DNA of 64,000 bases from an uncultured bacterium. GTDB lineage: Bacteria; Bacteroidota; Bacteroidia; Chitinophagales; Chitinophagaceae. Below, piece by piece: positions 19,433 through 28,991 of this stretch. Below the pieces are notes generated by a model. It saw only the letters and a program-made list of their open reading frames with translations, was not told where the DNA came from and searched no databases. The stretch's first letter is position 1; each line of letters starts with the position of its first letter. The translations under genes and the position numbers were made by a program. The DNA is taken from the NCBI GenBank assembly GCA_903920455.1, contig CAIXLY010000035.1, positions 1 through 64,000 of the forward strand, written 5' to 3'.

Positions 19433-20218
19433 TTGATACAAGAACCACTATACATCATCAAAGTAGGCGGAAACATCATTGATAATGATGAGAAGCTAAG
19501 TTCATTCCTCATTGCCTTTGCGGCACTGAAGGGAAGAAAAATTCTTGTGCATGGTGGCGGCAAACTTGCGACCAAACTCGCAAATGACCTTTCTGTGCCG
19601 CAGCAAATGGTGGATGGAAGAAGAATCACTGATGGAGAGACCCTAAACATAGTGACGATGGTATATGCAGGGCTGATCAATAAACAACTTGTAGCAAGGT
19701 TAAACGCCCTGGATTCCAAATCAATCGGACTAAGTGGGGCTGATGCAAATCTAATCAGCGCACACAAAAGAAACCATCCAACAATAGACTTTGGATTTGT
19801 TGGAGATGTTGATCAAGTGGATGCCGGATTCTTGCTTTCTCTAATTGAACAAGGCCTCAACGTAATCATTGCTCCCATTACCCAAGACAAGAATGGTCAG
19901 CTGCTTAACACCAATGCAGATACCATTGCGCAAGAAATTGCTAAAGCAACCGCCAAACACACCCCGACAATACTAATCTACTCTTTTGAAAAAAAGGGAG
20001 TGATGATGGATGTAAACGATGATACTACCTTAATACCTGCCATCAATGCTGAACTCTTCGAAAAACTAAAAGTTGAAAAAGCAATTTTTGAAGGAATGAT
20101 ACCTAAACTGGAGAATGCCCTTCAAGCAGTAAACGCTGGCGTAAAAAAAGTAATTATTGGTGACGCAACTGCGCTTGAATCATTGGTGGAAGGAAAAACT
20201 GGAACAACAATTTATTAA
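19433..20218 (+). CDS. argB: N-acylglutamate kinase (TTG start)
   Basis: IIKVGGNIIDN..., ILVHGGGKLATKLA, GLSGADANLI. Confidence 0.92.
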   Translation: MIQEPLYIIKVGGNIIDNDEKLSSFLIAFAALKGRKILVHGGGKLATKLANDLSVPQQMVDGRRITDGETLNIVTMVYAGLINKQLVARLNALDSKSIGLSGADANLISAHKRNHPTIDFGFVGDVDQVDAGFLLSLIEQGLNVIIAPITQDKNGQLLNTNADTIAQEIAKATAKHTPTILIYSFEKKGVMMDVNDDTTLIPAINAELFEKLKVEKAIFEGMIPKLENALQAVNAGVKKVIIGDATALESLVEGKTGTTIY

Positions 20219-20228
20219 AAACAACAAG

Positions 20229-21335
20229 ATGTCAGATATAACCAAGTACGCGCAAGATGCCATTACACTGCTAAAAAAAATGATCTCCATCCCTTCCTTT
20301 AGTAGGGAAGAAAAAGATGTAGCGGATGTAATTGAACTTTTCATCAGGTCTAAAGGCGTTGAAACAAAACGACTGCTCAACAACATCTATGCCCTGAATA
20401 GGCACTTCGATCCAATAAAGCCAAGCATATTCCTCAATTCTCATCACGACACAGTAAAGCCTGCAACGGGGTATAATACGAATCCCTTTGTTCCTACTGA
20501 ACTAGATGGAAAAATTATTGGCTTAGGCAGCAATGATGCAGGAGGGCCATTGGTTTCATTAATCTCTACATTCCTGTATTTCAATGATAGAACTGACCTG
20601 CCCTTCAACCTTATTATTTCTGCTACGGCAGAGGAAGAAATTTCTGGGAGCAATGGCGTAGAGCTTTTGTTAAACGACACTGCATTCATCAAGGAATTGA
20701 GAGGAAGCACCATCATTGGCGCATTGGTTGGAGAGCCTACAAAAATGCAAATGGCTGTTGCCGAAAGAGGCCTGCTCGTCATTGATGCGGCAACACATGG
20801 TAAGGCAGGACATGCTGCAAGAGGAGAAGGTATCAATGCACTCAATATTGCAGTGAAGGATATCACCGAAATTAACTCCATGGTGTTTGATAGGGTATCC
20901 CCGCTAACAGGAAAAACAACAACCAATGTTACCGTAATTGAAACAGAAAACAAGGCACATAATGTTGTTCCTTCAATATGCCACTTTGTGATTGACGTTA
21001 GGGTCAATGAGCTCTACACCTTCGAGGAGATGTTGACAACCCTGCGCAGTAAATTGACCTGTGACCTCAACCCAAGAAATTCACGCCTTCGCTCAACAAT
21101 GATTCCAATGAATCACCCAATTGTGATGGCTGGAAAAAAACTTGGCCTACCACATTATGGCTCTCCAACAACCAGCGATAAAGCATTGATGTATTTTCCT
21201 GCATTGAAAATCGGACCTGGAGATTCAGCACGAAGCCATACTGCAAATGAATATATTTACCCTCATGAAATTGAACAGGGAATTGCAGGATACATTGAAC
21301 TGCTGGAAGAAACCAAATCATTCCTCTTACCCTAA
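20229..21335 (+). CDS. argE: M20 family deacylase (N-acylornithine deacylase, ArgE-like)
   Basis: SIPSFSREE, LNSHHDTVKP, GSNDAGGPL, ATAEEEISGSNG; ATG at 20229 (MSDITKYAQDA). Confidence 0.9.
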   Translation: MSDITKYAQDAITLLKKMISIPSFSREEKDVADVIELFIRSKGVETKRLLNNIYALNRHFDPIKPSIFLNSHHDTVKPATGYNTNPFVPTELDGKIIGLGSNDAGGPLVSLISTFLYFNDRTDLPFNLIISATAEEEISGSNGVELLLNDTAFIKELRGSTIIGALVGEPTKMQMAVAERGLLVIDAATHGKAGHAARGEGINALNIAVKDITEINSMVFDRVSPLTGKTTTNVTVIETENKAHNVVPSICHFVIDVRVNELYTFEEMLTTLRSKLTCDLNPRNSRLRSTMIPMNHPIVMAGKKLGLPHYGSPTTSDKALMYFPALKIGPGDSARSHTANEYIYPHEIEQGIAGYIELLEETKSFLLP

Positions 21336-21354
21336 GATTGAAAAATAATTAAGC

Positions 21355-22659
21355 ATGAAACTCTGGAGCAAAGAAAAAACTAGCACTGCTGAGCAAATTG
21401 AACAATTTACTGTTGGCAACGACCGCAACTTCGATCTGATGATGGCAGGCTTTGATGTAGAAGGTTCAATTGCACATGTTACCATGCTTGGAGAACAGGG
21501 TTTGATGACAAAGGAACTTTCAGAAAAAGCAATTGCAGGGCTTCAGAAGATTAAGGAAGAAATCAATGCTGGCAATTTTACAATAGATGGTGGCGCTGAG
21601 GATATTCATTCACAAATTGAATGGATGCTCACACAGAGAATCGGTGAAGCTGGAAAAATGATTCATACAGGCAGAAGCAGGAATGACCAAGTTGCATTGG
21701 ACATCAAACTTTTTCTTAGGTCTTCACTACAAGGATTGAGAATTGAGATTCTGGACCTATTTAACCTCCTCCAAAGAAAAAGCGAAGAAAATAAACAAAC
21801 GCTCATTCCAGGATATACGCACTTTCAAATCGCGATGCCTTCATCAATAGGCCTATGGCTTGGAGCCTATGCGGAAAGTCTGGTTGATGATATGGAATTT
21901 ATTGCTGCGGCCTACAGAGTAACGGATAAAAATCCACTTGGAAGCGGTGCTGGATATGGCTCATCTTTCCCATTGAATAGGTCCCGCACTACAGCATTGC
22001 TTAATTTTCATACCCTCAATTATAACTCAGTATACGCACAGATGAGTCGGGGTAAGACAGAAAAATTGGTATCGAGTGCCATTGCTTCAGTTGCCTCTAC
22101 CCTGAGCAAATTATCCATGGATTGCTGCCTGTTCATGAATCAAAATTTTGCATTCATCAGTTTCCCAGATGAGTTAACAACAGGAAGCAGCATTATGCCA
22201 CATAAAAAAAATCCTGACGTGTTTGAATTAATCAGGGCAAAATGCAACAGAATACAATCCGTTCCAAACGAACTCACCTTATTGACCAACAACCTGCCTT
22301 CAGGATACCATCGTGATATGCAGCTAACCAAAGAAATCCTGTTCCCTGCAATTGAACAACTAAGCGCTTGCTTGTCAATGATGAAATTGATGCTCAATGC
22401 CATGATGGTAAGGCCTCATATCCTAGAGGAAGAAAAATATAAATACATCTTCAGTGTAGAGGCCGTAAATGAATTGGTAAATAAAGGAGTTCCCTTCAGG
22501 GATGCCTATGCGGAAGTTGGCAATAGCATTGACGCTGGAGGGTTTAGCTTTGACGCTACAAAAAAATTACACCACACCCACGAGGGCAGTATAGGGAATC
22601 TTTGCAATGACAACATCAAGGAGGAAATGCGAAAGGTGGCTAGCTTTATTTCCATCTAA
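21355..22659 (+). CDS. argH: Argininosuccinate lyase
   Basis: HTGRSRNDQVALD; GSSIMPHKKNPDVFE. Confidence 0.96.
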   Translation: MKLWSKEKTSTAEQIEQFTVGNDRNFDLMMAGFDVEGSIAHVTMLGEQGLMTKELSEKAIAGLQKIKEEINAGNFTIDGGAEDIHSQIEWMLTQRIGEAGKMIHTGRSRNDQVALDIKLFLRSSLQGLRIEILDLFNLLQRKSEENKQTLIPGYTHFQIAMPSSIGLWLGAYAESLVDDMEFIAAAYRVTDKNPLGSGAGYGSSFPLNRSRTTALLNFHTLNYNSVYAQMSRGKTEKLVSSAIASVASTLSKLSMDCCLFMNQNFAFISFPDELTTGSSIMPHKKNPDVFELIRAKCNRIQSVPNELTLLTNNLPSGYHRDMQLTKEILFPAIEQLSACLSMMKLMLNAMMVRPHILEEEKYKYIFSVEAVNELVNKGVPFRDAYAEVGNSIDAGGFSFDATKKLHHTHEGSIGNLCNDNIKEEMRKVASFISI

Positions 22660-23284
22660 ATGTCTTGATCAAATGCCTCATGTCTGTTTCAATAAAATCA
22701 CTGACCACAGAAAGTGAATCAGCATTTGGAGATGCATCAAAATACAGTGCGCCCCTCATAAAATGTTTGGCACCGTCGGTGATATAAAACTGCCTGGAGG
22801 TTGCGGCCTCGCCACCCACATAAAAATAAACACCTGAAGATCCATAGTCTGACAAAAAGGGTGAGTCAACAATTGCGCTTGCCTTGATGGTGTGCTTGTA
22901 GGTCATTTTGTATGCCTCTTCTCGCAAGTCTTCAAAAGAGTTTTTTACTACAGAATCCTTGTACCCAGTACCAGTCTTAATTTTATAAATCGACTTGCCG
23001 CCAATTGATTTATAGCTCAGGTATATACGCCCCTGAAACTGATCAAAATCAACATTTATCCAATAGGGGGTATTCCCTATTGTGTCTACTTGTACTGAAA
23101 CGTGTGCATATACAGGGTATTCAAATGCATATGGATATCCAGGGTCATTAAACAAATGATATGACCTTTGAGGGAGTTCGATGTTGTAGTAAGCCCTTGG
23201 CTTAGGGGTAAAATTACTGTTGCACGAAGCAAGATTAATAATAATTATCACTAAAAAGAATCCAACTATAATTGATCTCATCAT
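22646..23284 (-). CDS. gldD: Gliding motility lipoprotein GldD
   Basis: Lipobox LASC; TPKPRAYYNIELPQRSYHLFN...YPYAFEYP; adjacent to gldE. Confidence 0.9.
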   Translation of the reverse strand: MMRSIIVGFFLVIIIINLASCNSNFTPKPRAYYNIELPQRSYHLFNDPGYPYAFEYPVYAHVSVQVDTIGNTPYWINVDFDQFQGRIYLSYKSIGGKSIYKIKTGTGYKDSVVKNSFEDLREEAYKMTYKHTIKASAIVDSPFLSDYGSSGVYFYVGGEAATSRQFYITDGAKHFMRGALYFDASPNADSLSVVSDFIETDMRHLIKTFRWK

Positions 23285-23285
23285 G

Positions 23286-24554
23286 TTACAATGGCTGTGG
23301 GGCAGTAATGGTAATCTTTACTTTTTGTATTCTATTCACAAGTACCTCCAGTACAGTGAACGAAAAATCCTGGGCAACAAGGACTTGATTGACTTTGGGA
23401 ATTTCTCCTGCCAACTCAAGTACTAAACCGGCCACCGTTTCACTATCCCCTCTGAAACCATCAAAGATTCTACTGGGCAGGTGCATAATCTTACACGCTT
23501 CGTTGATCATCATCTTGCCCTCAAAAATATAATTGAACTCATCAATTCGAATATTCACCGACTCCTCATCATCATATTCATCCCTAATCTCACCGATGAT
23601 TTCCTCTAAAATATCTTCCATGGTTATTACGCCATCAGTGCCTCCAAATTCATCCACTACAATTGCAAAGTGTGTTCTCTTTGCTTGAAATTCTTTCAGT
23701 AAATCTTCAACAAGCATTTGCTCATGAATAAAAAAAGCAGGGCGCAACAATTGCTTCCACTCAAAATCATCCCCCTTATCAAGGTATGGTAGAAGATCTT
23801 TCGAATGAATCATGCCATTGATGGTATCTAAACTGTCTGTATACACTGGAAACCTTGAGTATTGCTGATCGGCTACGCGTTTTTTTAATTCACTAAAACT
23901 GATCGAGGCATCAACACCTTGAACATCAAGCCTACTGCGCATTGCCCTTCTTACAGTTACATTTCCAAACTGTGCAATTCCTTTTAAAATATTTTTTTCC
24001 TCCTCTGTTGTGCCATCATTTGTTCCCAGTCCAATGGCCTGATCAATCTGATCAAGGCGGGAAGTCATGTCATTAGTTCCTCTCAAAGGCTTTTCAATTC
24101 GTTCAGTAATTCCAGCCATCCATCCTCCTGGTATTGAAAACATTTTAAAATTTAACCAAACGAAAAAAGAAGAATAGTATGCGAACCTGATATAGTTATT
24201 TGAAGCCCACACTTTTGGCAACAACTCCCCAAAAAGAATCAAAACAACAATGGCAAGTACAAGACGCAATAAAAAAAGTAAGAGTCCGGTTACTCCGGGA
24301 AACATCTCTTCTGTCAGCAAATAATTACACAACAAGACAATTAGAATCCGAAATACCATGTTGCCTACCAGCATTGAAGACATCAACAGACGGGGTTCGC
24401 GTAAAAGTTGGAGCATCCTGTTGGAGCCAGGATATTGCCTAGCCCTTAGGTTGTTCAACTCTTTATATCCAATAGAAAAAAATGCAATCTCCGCACCAGA
24501 ATTCATAAATAGCATCAGCAAGGAGATCAACAACAGAATGGTGAGAACGATCAT
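23286..24554 (-). CDS. gldE: Gliding motility-associated CorC/HlyC-type membrane protein GldE
   Basis: DUF21-type TM domain, CBS pair (FPVYTDSLDTINGMIHSKDLL; FAIVVDEFGGTDGVITMEDILEEIIGEI), CorC C-terminal domain. Confidence 0.9.
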   Translation of the reverse strand: MIVLTILLLISLLMLFMNSGAEIAFFSIGYKELNNLRARQYPGSNRMLQLLREPRLLMSSMLVGNMVFRILIVLLCNYLLTEEMFPGVTGLLLFLLRLVLAIVVLILFGELLPKVWASNNYIRFAYYSSFFVWLNFKMFSIPGGWMAGITERIEKPLRGTNDMTSRLDQIDQAIGLGTNDGTTEEEKNILKGIAQFGNVTVRRAMRSRLDVQGVDASISFSELKKRVADQQYSRFPVYTDSLDTINGMIHSKDLLPYLDKGDDFEWKQLLRPAFFIHEQMLVEDLLKEFQAKRTHFAIVVDEFGGTDGVITMEDILEEIIGEIRDEYDDEESVNIRIDEFNYIFEGKMMINEACKIMHLPSRIFDGFRGDSETVAGLVLELAGEIPKVNQVLVAQDFSFTVLEVLVNRIQKVKITITAPQPL

Positions 24555-24599
24555 TGGTTCAAAAATACAGAAAACTACACTAGCAGCATTTATTGGATG

Positions 24600-25664
24600 T
24601 TAATCTTGGTTGAGGTATCTGGTGATGAGTCTGGGGAAGGCTAATTTTTTTAATTGTGAACGAGACTTCCATACATGGCTTGGATGATTGATTTTATCAT
24701 GCAGTTGAACATGAAGAATCCGGCAGTGAATCCGCTGGTGGGTTAGTTGATGAATCAGTGGGGATGAAAGTTCAATGATATCTTCTTTCGTTAGTCGATG
24801 TTTTATTCCCCAAAATGAAAGCTTACTCAGTTCCTTTTCTTCAGCAGGTTCATCTGTTTCCCGCAATACAAATTCAAAGAGGTCTTTCCAGATGCCATTT
24901 TCTATTCTCTTTCTCACCAGTTGGCTTCCCTGGTGCTCTAGCAGTAAGTAATAAAAAAAACGCTCTATTGGTTTCTTCTTTTTTGCCTTGATGGGGAAAT
25001 TGGTTTGAGCGTTGTGCTTCAGGGCATAACATTGCTTTCGAAGGGGGCAGGTTTCGCAGATTGGATTCTTTGGCTTACAAACTGTTGCGCCAAAATCCAT
25101 AATGGCCTGATTATAAGATGCCGGATCCAGTTTGTCTATAAGCTCCCCTGCCAAAAGCTCAAGCATTTTTTTACCATTTGCCTGATCAATAGGGTCGGTA
25201 ATACCAAACACCCTGGATAATACCCGGATCACATTCCCATCAACGACTGCCAACGGCAAGCCAAAGGCAAAGGAGCCAATGGCGGCGGCAGTGTATGCCC
25301 CAACCCCTTTTAGGGAAAGCAGGCCCTCTACACTTTGGGGAAAGATCCCGCCCCTCTCCAAACTAATCTCCTTAGCCGTCTTGATAAGGTTCCTGCATCG
25401 GGTGTAGTAACCAAGTCCCTCCCACATCTTAAACACTTCATTATCATTGACTTGCGCCAAATCATGAACAGTCGGGAACCGTTTTATGAAGCGATTATAA
25501 TAATCCAGCCCTTGCTCTACCCTAGTCTGCTGCAGGATGATTTCACTTAACCAGATTTTGTAAGGATCTCGAATGCCTTTCCAAGGCATATTCCGATCAT
25601 TTATCTGATTGTTCCACTTGAGCAGCGCCTTGGAAAACCACACTTTATGTTGTTTTTCAACCAC
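24600..25664 (-). CDS. mutY: A/G-specific adenine glycosylase
   Basis: MPWKGIRDPYKIWLSEIILQQTRVEQG; C-X6-C-X2-C-X5-C Fe-S cluster CETCPLRKQC. Confidence 0.95.
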   Translation of the reverse strand: MVEKQHKVWFSKALLKWNNQINDRNMPWKGIRDPYKIWLSEIILQQTRVEQGLDYYNRFIKRFPTVHDLAQVNDNEVFKMWEGLGYYTRCRNLIKTAKEISLERGGIFPQSVEGLLSLKGVGAYTAAAIGSFAFGLPLAVVDGNVIRVLSRVFGITDPIDQANGKKMLELLAGELIDKLDPASYNQAIMDFGATVCKPKNPICETCPLRKQCYALKHNAQTNFPIKAKKKKPIERFFYYLLLEHQGSQLVRKRIENGIWKDLFEFVLRETDEPAEEKELSKLSFWGIKHRLTKEDIIELSSPLIHQLTHQRIHCRILHVQLHDKINHPSHVWKSRSQLKKLAFPRLITRYLNQD

Positions 25665-25819
25665 TTATATTGATTTTAATTTGGTAAAGCGATAAAATAT
25701 ATGCAATTTTAGTGAACTGTTTTACAATTTTTACAATGCCATATCTGTGAAACAGCAAAGAAACTTTAAAATAATTTTTAATATTCCAAATATCCTGAAC
25801 TGATTAAAATCAAATACAA

Positions 25820-26143
25820 ATGAGAAAAGCTGATTTGATTAATAAAATTGCCGAAAAAACGAATATACCAAAGGTAGATGTTTTGGTTACCCTTGAAACC
25901 ATGTTCAAAGAGATCAAAGCCAGTCTTTCTAATGGTGAGAATATATACATACGTGGTTTCGGTAGCTTTATCACAAAGAAAAGGGCCGCTAAAATTGGGC
26001 GCAACATCAAGCGCAACACAGCAGTTCATATCCCTGCTCATTTCATCCCCGCATTCAAGCCTGCTAAGGAATTTATGCAGGAAGTAAAAAAACTGGAGAT
26101 CAGTGCCCAAATCAAAGAAGAAGGTGCTGATGAAATGGCCTAG
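25820..26143 (+). CDS. HU/IHF family DNA-binding protein
   Basis: MRKADLINKIAEKTNIPKVDV...GENIYIRGFGSFITKKRAAKIGRNIKRN. Confidence 0.93.
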   Translation: MRKADLINKIAEKTNIPKVDVLVTLETMFKEIKASLSNGENIYIRGFGSFITKKRAAKIGRNIKRNTAVHIPAHFIPAFKPAKEFMQEVKKLEISAQIKEEGADEMA

Positions 26144-26173
26144 CACAAGCGTTCCGCCTAAAAAAATTATTCA

Positions 26174-27022
26174 ATGTTGAAAAAACAGCAATGGATTGCA
26201 GCTGCTGCTGGAGTAGCGCTGCTGTTCGCTATATTTATTTTTGGGAAATTCAGTCCTTCGCATGAAGACCATGAGGGGCATGACCATGCTCAGGACAAAG
26301 TGGGGCAAAAAGAGTTTGATATTAATGTGTATATCGGCGAATTGAAGAAAACAATGACCCCTACACAGTCGGCCTACCTCACTTCACTTGAAGATGCCCT
26401 AACCCGAGGAGACCTGGTTACACAGCGAAAAGCCAACTATCAATCACTTTCAAACTTTTGGAGAGATAGCATCCATAGCTTTCTTCCTTACGTCTATTAT
26501 CTAAGCGAAAAGGCCAAGTTGGAAAATTCTGAAAAAAACCTCAACTTCGCAGCCCACTCGATATTGGAAGAATTGAGGGGAGTAACTGATCCAGGCTTGA
26601 AAACATGGATGGCAAACCAGGCTAACGACCTGTTTACCCGGTCACTGAAACTCAATCCAAGCAATGATTCCGCCATCATCGGCCAAGGCAGCACCTTTTT
26701 CTTTGGTGCAACTGGGGCGCCAATGGAAGGAATCATGAAAATAAGGGCGGTTGCGGAAAAGAATCCGAACAATGTTTTTGCCCAATTTATGTTGGGATAC
26801 GGCGGGATGGTTTCCGGCCAAAATGAAAAAGCAATTGAACGTTTCAAAAGAGTAGTGGAGCTTGATCCGGAAAACGCTGAAGCTGTTTTCCTTCTTGCTG
26901 AACTCTATGAAAAGTCAGGAGATAAGAAACAAGCGATTGAATGGTATCAACAAGGATTGAAAAACGTAAAGAATCCTGAACTGATCAAAGCACTTGAGGA
27001 AAAGATAAATTCATTGAAATAA
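26174..27022 (+). CDS. TPR-repeat membrane protein
   Basis: N-terminal TM segment; TPR-like ...AIERFKRVVELDPENAEAVFLLAELYEKSGDKKQAIEWYQQGL. Confidence 0.85.
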   Translation: MLKKQQWIAAAAGVALLFAIFIFGKFSPSHEDHEGHDHAQDKVGQKEFDINVYIGELKKTMTPTQSAYLTSLEDALTRGDLVTQRKANYQSLSNFWRDSIHSFLPYVYYLSEKAKLENSEKNLNFAAHSILEELRGVTDPGLKTWMANQANDLFTRSLKLNPSNDSAIIGQGSTFFFGATGAPMEGIMKIRAVAEKNPNNVFAQFMLGYGGMVSGQNEKAIERFKRVVELDPENAEAVFLLAELYEKSGDKKQAIEWYQQGLKNVKNPELIKALEEKINSLK

Positions 27023-27049
27023 TTATTAACACTTTAAACTCACTGAGTT

Positions 27050-27145
27050 ATGCCTTGTGGTAAAAAAAGAAAACGTCATAAGATAGCTACGCACAAACGT
27101 AAAAAGAGACTAAGAAAGAATCGTCACAAGAAAGGGAAGAAATAA
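27050..27145 (+). CDS. 31-aa AURKAIP1/COX24-like highly basic small protein (putative ribosome-associated)
   Basis: Hand-translated ORF absent from track: MPCGKKRKRHKIATHKRKKRLRKNRHKKGKK*. Confidence 0.8.
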   Translation: MPCGKKRKRHKIATHKRKKRLRKNRHKKGKK

Positions 27146-27253
27146 TCCTTTTCAATTCTCTCATCCATTAAAGCATTGGTGTTGGGTTAATCTGGGAATC
27201 AATATTCTTAGCATTGGCCTCACCTTACGTGCAATAATAACTCAGACATACGT

Positions 27254-28801
27254 TTGAACAAGGAACTTATTATAAACTCATCTGCCCAGGGTGTTCAAAT
27301 TGCCCTGTTGGAAGACAAAAAACTGGTAGAACTTCATAACGAAAAAGCAGATGCCAGTTTTGCTGTAGGTGATCTCTATTTGGGTAAGGTGAAGAAACTA
27401 ATCCCTGGTCTTAATGCAGCATTTGTAGATGTTGGTTTTGAAAAAGATGCCTTTCTTCACTACACAGACCTGAGTCCGTTTGCCAAATCCTTGTTGAAAT
27501 TCACGCAGATTTCAATCAACACACCGGTACAGAGCCAACAAGATTTCTCAAACTTTACTGTTGAAGCAGAGATTGTCAAGACAGGGAAGATTAATGAAGT
27601 ACTTGGGCAAAAACCAAACATACTGGTTCAAATCCTTAAAGAACCCATCGCAGCAAAAGGACCACGCCTCAGTTGCGAAATATCCTTGCCGGGAAGGTTC
27701 GTGGTAATCACTCCATTTAATGATGTGATTGCCGTCTCAAGAAAGATTCACTCAGGTGAGGAAAGAAAACGTTTGCAAAAAATTATTGAAGCAATTAAAC
27801 CAAAGAATTTTGGGGTAATTGTTCGGACTGCTGCAGAAGGAAAAAATACTGCAGAGCTTCATGAAGACCTTAACACTCTTTTCATGAAGTGGAAGTCTAT
27901 GCAACAAAACCTAAGTGGTGCCGTTCCTCCTGCAAAGGTGCTTAGCGAGCAGACAAAGGCCACTAGTATACTACGAGATCTCCTGAGTGCAGACTTTAAT
28001 AAAATTGTCGTTAACGACAAGCAACTTTATGCAGATACAAAAGCATACATACAAAGAATTGCGCCAGACAAGGCAGATATTGTTTCTCAATATACAGGCA
28101 CGGCTTCAGTATTTGATCACACCGGAGTTACCAAACAAGTGAAAGGCTCCTTCGGCAAAACGGTAAACCTCCCTAGTGGCGCCTACCTCATCATCGAGCA
28201 CACTGAAGCATTGCATGTTGTTGATGTTAATAGCGGATACAAAAGTGTCGGAAACAATCAGGAAGATAATGCCTTACAGACAAACCTGGAGGCGGCTGAA
28301 GAGATTGCCCGACAATTAAGGCTTAGGGATTTGGGTGGTATTATTGTGGTGGACTTTATTGACATGAAGCTTCCAGACAATAAGAAGAAGCTTCAAGATG
28401 CAATGGAAGAATTCATGAAGCTTGATAGGGCCAAGCATGCTGTTCTTCCAATTACCAAGTTCGGACTGATGCAGCTGACTCGTCAGCGTATGAAGCCGGA
28501 GATGAACATCAATACACAAGAACAGTGTCCATCCTGCCAAGGAACTGGTAAAATATCCTCTACCCTTGTATTGGAAGATGAGATCGAAAAAAATATTAGC
28601 TACTTAAGTGAGCAAAAGCACAAATCACTTTCTATTTCAGTACACCCTATCCTTTATGCTTACCTGACAAAAGGATTTATTTCGAAAAGACGCAAATGGT
28701 CTTGGAAGTATAAGATTGCCCTTTCCATCAAGGCAGATAATTCATACTACCTTACTGAATTCCATTTCTTCGACAAGAGTGAGGAAGAAATCAGACTTTA
28801 A
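27254..28801 (+). CDS. rng: Ribonuclease E/G (TTG start)
   Basis: S1-like VGDLYLGKVKKLIPGLNAAFVDVGFEKDAFLHYTDL; GGIIVVDFIDM; C-P-S-C zinc link CPSCQGTG. Confidence 0.95.
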   Translation: MNKELIINSSAQGVQIALLEDKKLVELHNEKADASFAVGDLYLGKVKKLIPGLNAAFVDVGFEKDAFLHYTDLSPFAKSLLKFTQISINTPVQSQQDFSNFTVEAEIVKTGKINEVLGQKPNILVQILKEPIAAKGPRLSCEISLPGRFVVITPFNDVIAVSRKIHSGEERKRLQKIIEAIKPKNFGVIVRTAAEGKNTAELHEDLNTLFMKWKSMQQNLSGAVPPAKVLSEQTKATSILRDLLSADFNKIVVNDKQLYADTKAYIQRIAPDKADIVSQYTGTASVFDHTGVTKQVKGSFGKTVNLPSGAYLIIEHTEALHVVDVNSGYKSVGNNQEDNALQTNLEAAEEIARQLRLRDLGGIIVVDFIDMKLPDNKKKLQDAMEEFMKLDRAKHAVLPITKFGLMQLTRQRMKPEMNINTQEQCPSCQGTGKISSTLVLEDEIEKNISYLSEQKHKSLSISVHPILYAYLTKGFISKRRKWSWKYKIALSIKADNSYYLTEFHFFDKSEEEIRL

Positions 28802-28944
28802 TTATTTTCCGAAACTTAGTTTCAAGAATTTTGAATTTACTAATATGGCACTGCTATTAAGTATTAGTGCAGCATATGATCAAGTCTGCATAAGACACAC
28901 AATCACACAAGTCAATCGTTACTTCAACTTTTCAAAGGCATAAA

Positions 28945-28971
28945 AAAGCCCGCATACCATATGCGGGCTTT
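28945..28971 (+). terminator. Hairpin terminator: AAAGCCCGCATA-CCA-TATGCGGGCTTT
   Basis: Perfect 12-bp inverted repeat with 3-nt loop between rng (+) and susD (-); convergent, possibly bidirectional. Confidence 0.8.
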
Positions 28972-28991
28972 GAAAATATCATGTACGCGGA

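Noticed and set aside
20444-21007. 187-aa minus-strand ORF antisense to argE
   Set aside because: Shadow ORF; composition and overlap with conserved M20 peptidase argue against coding.
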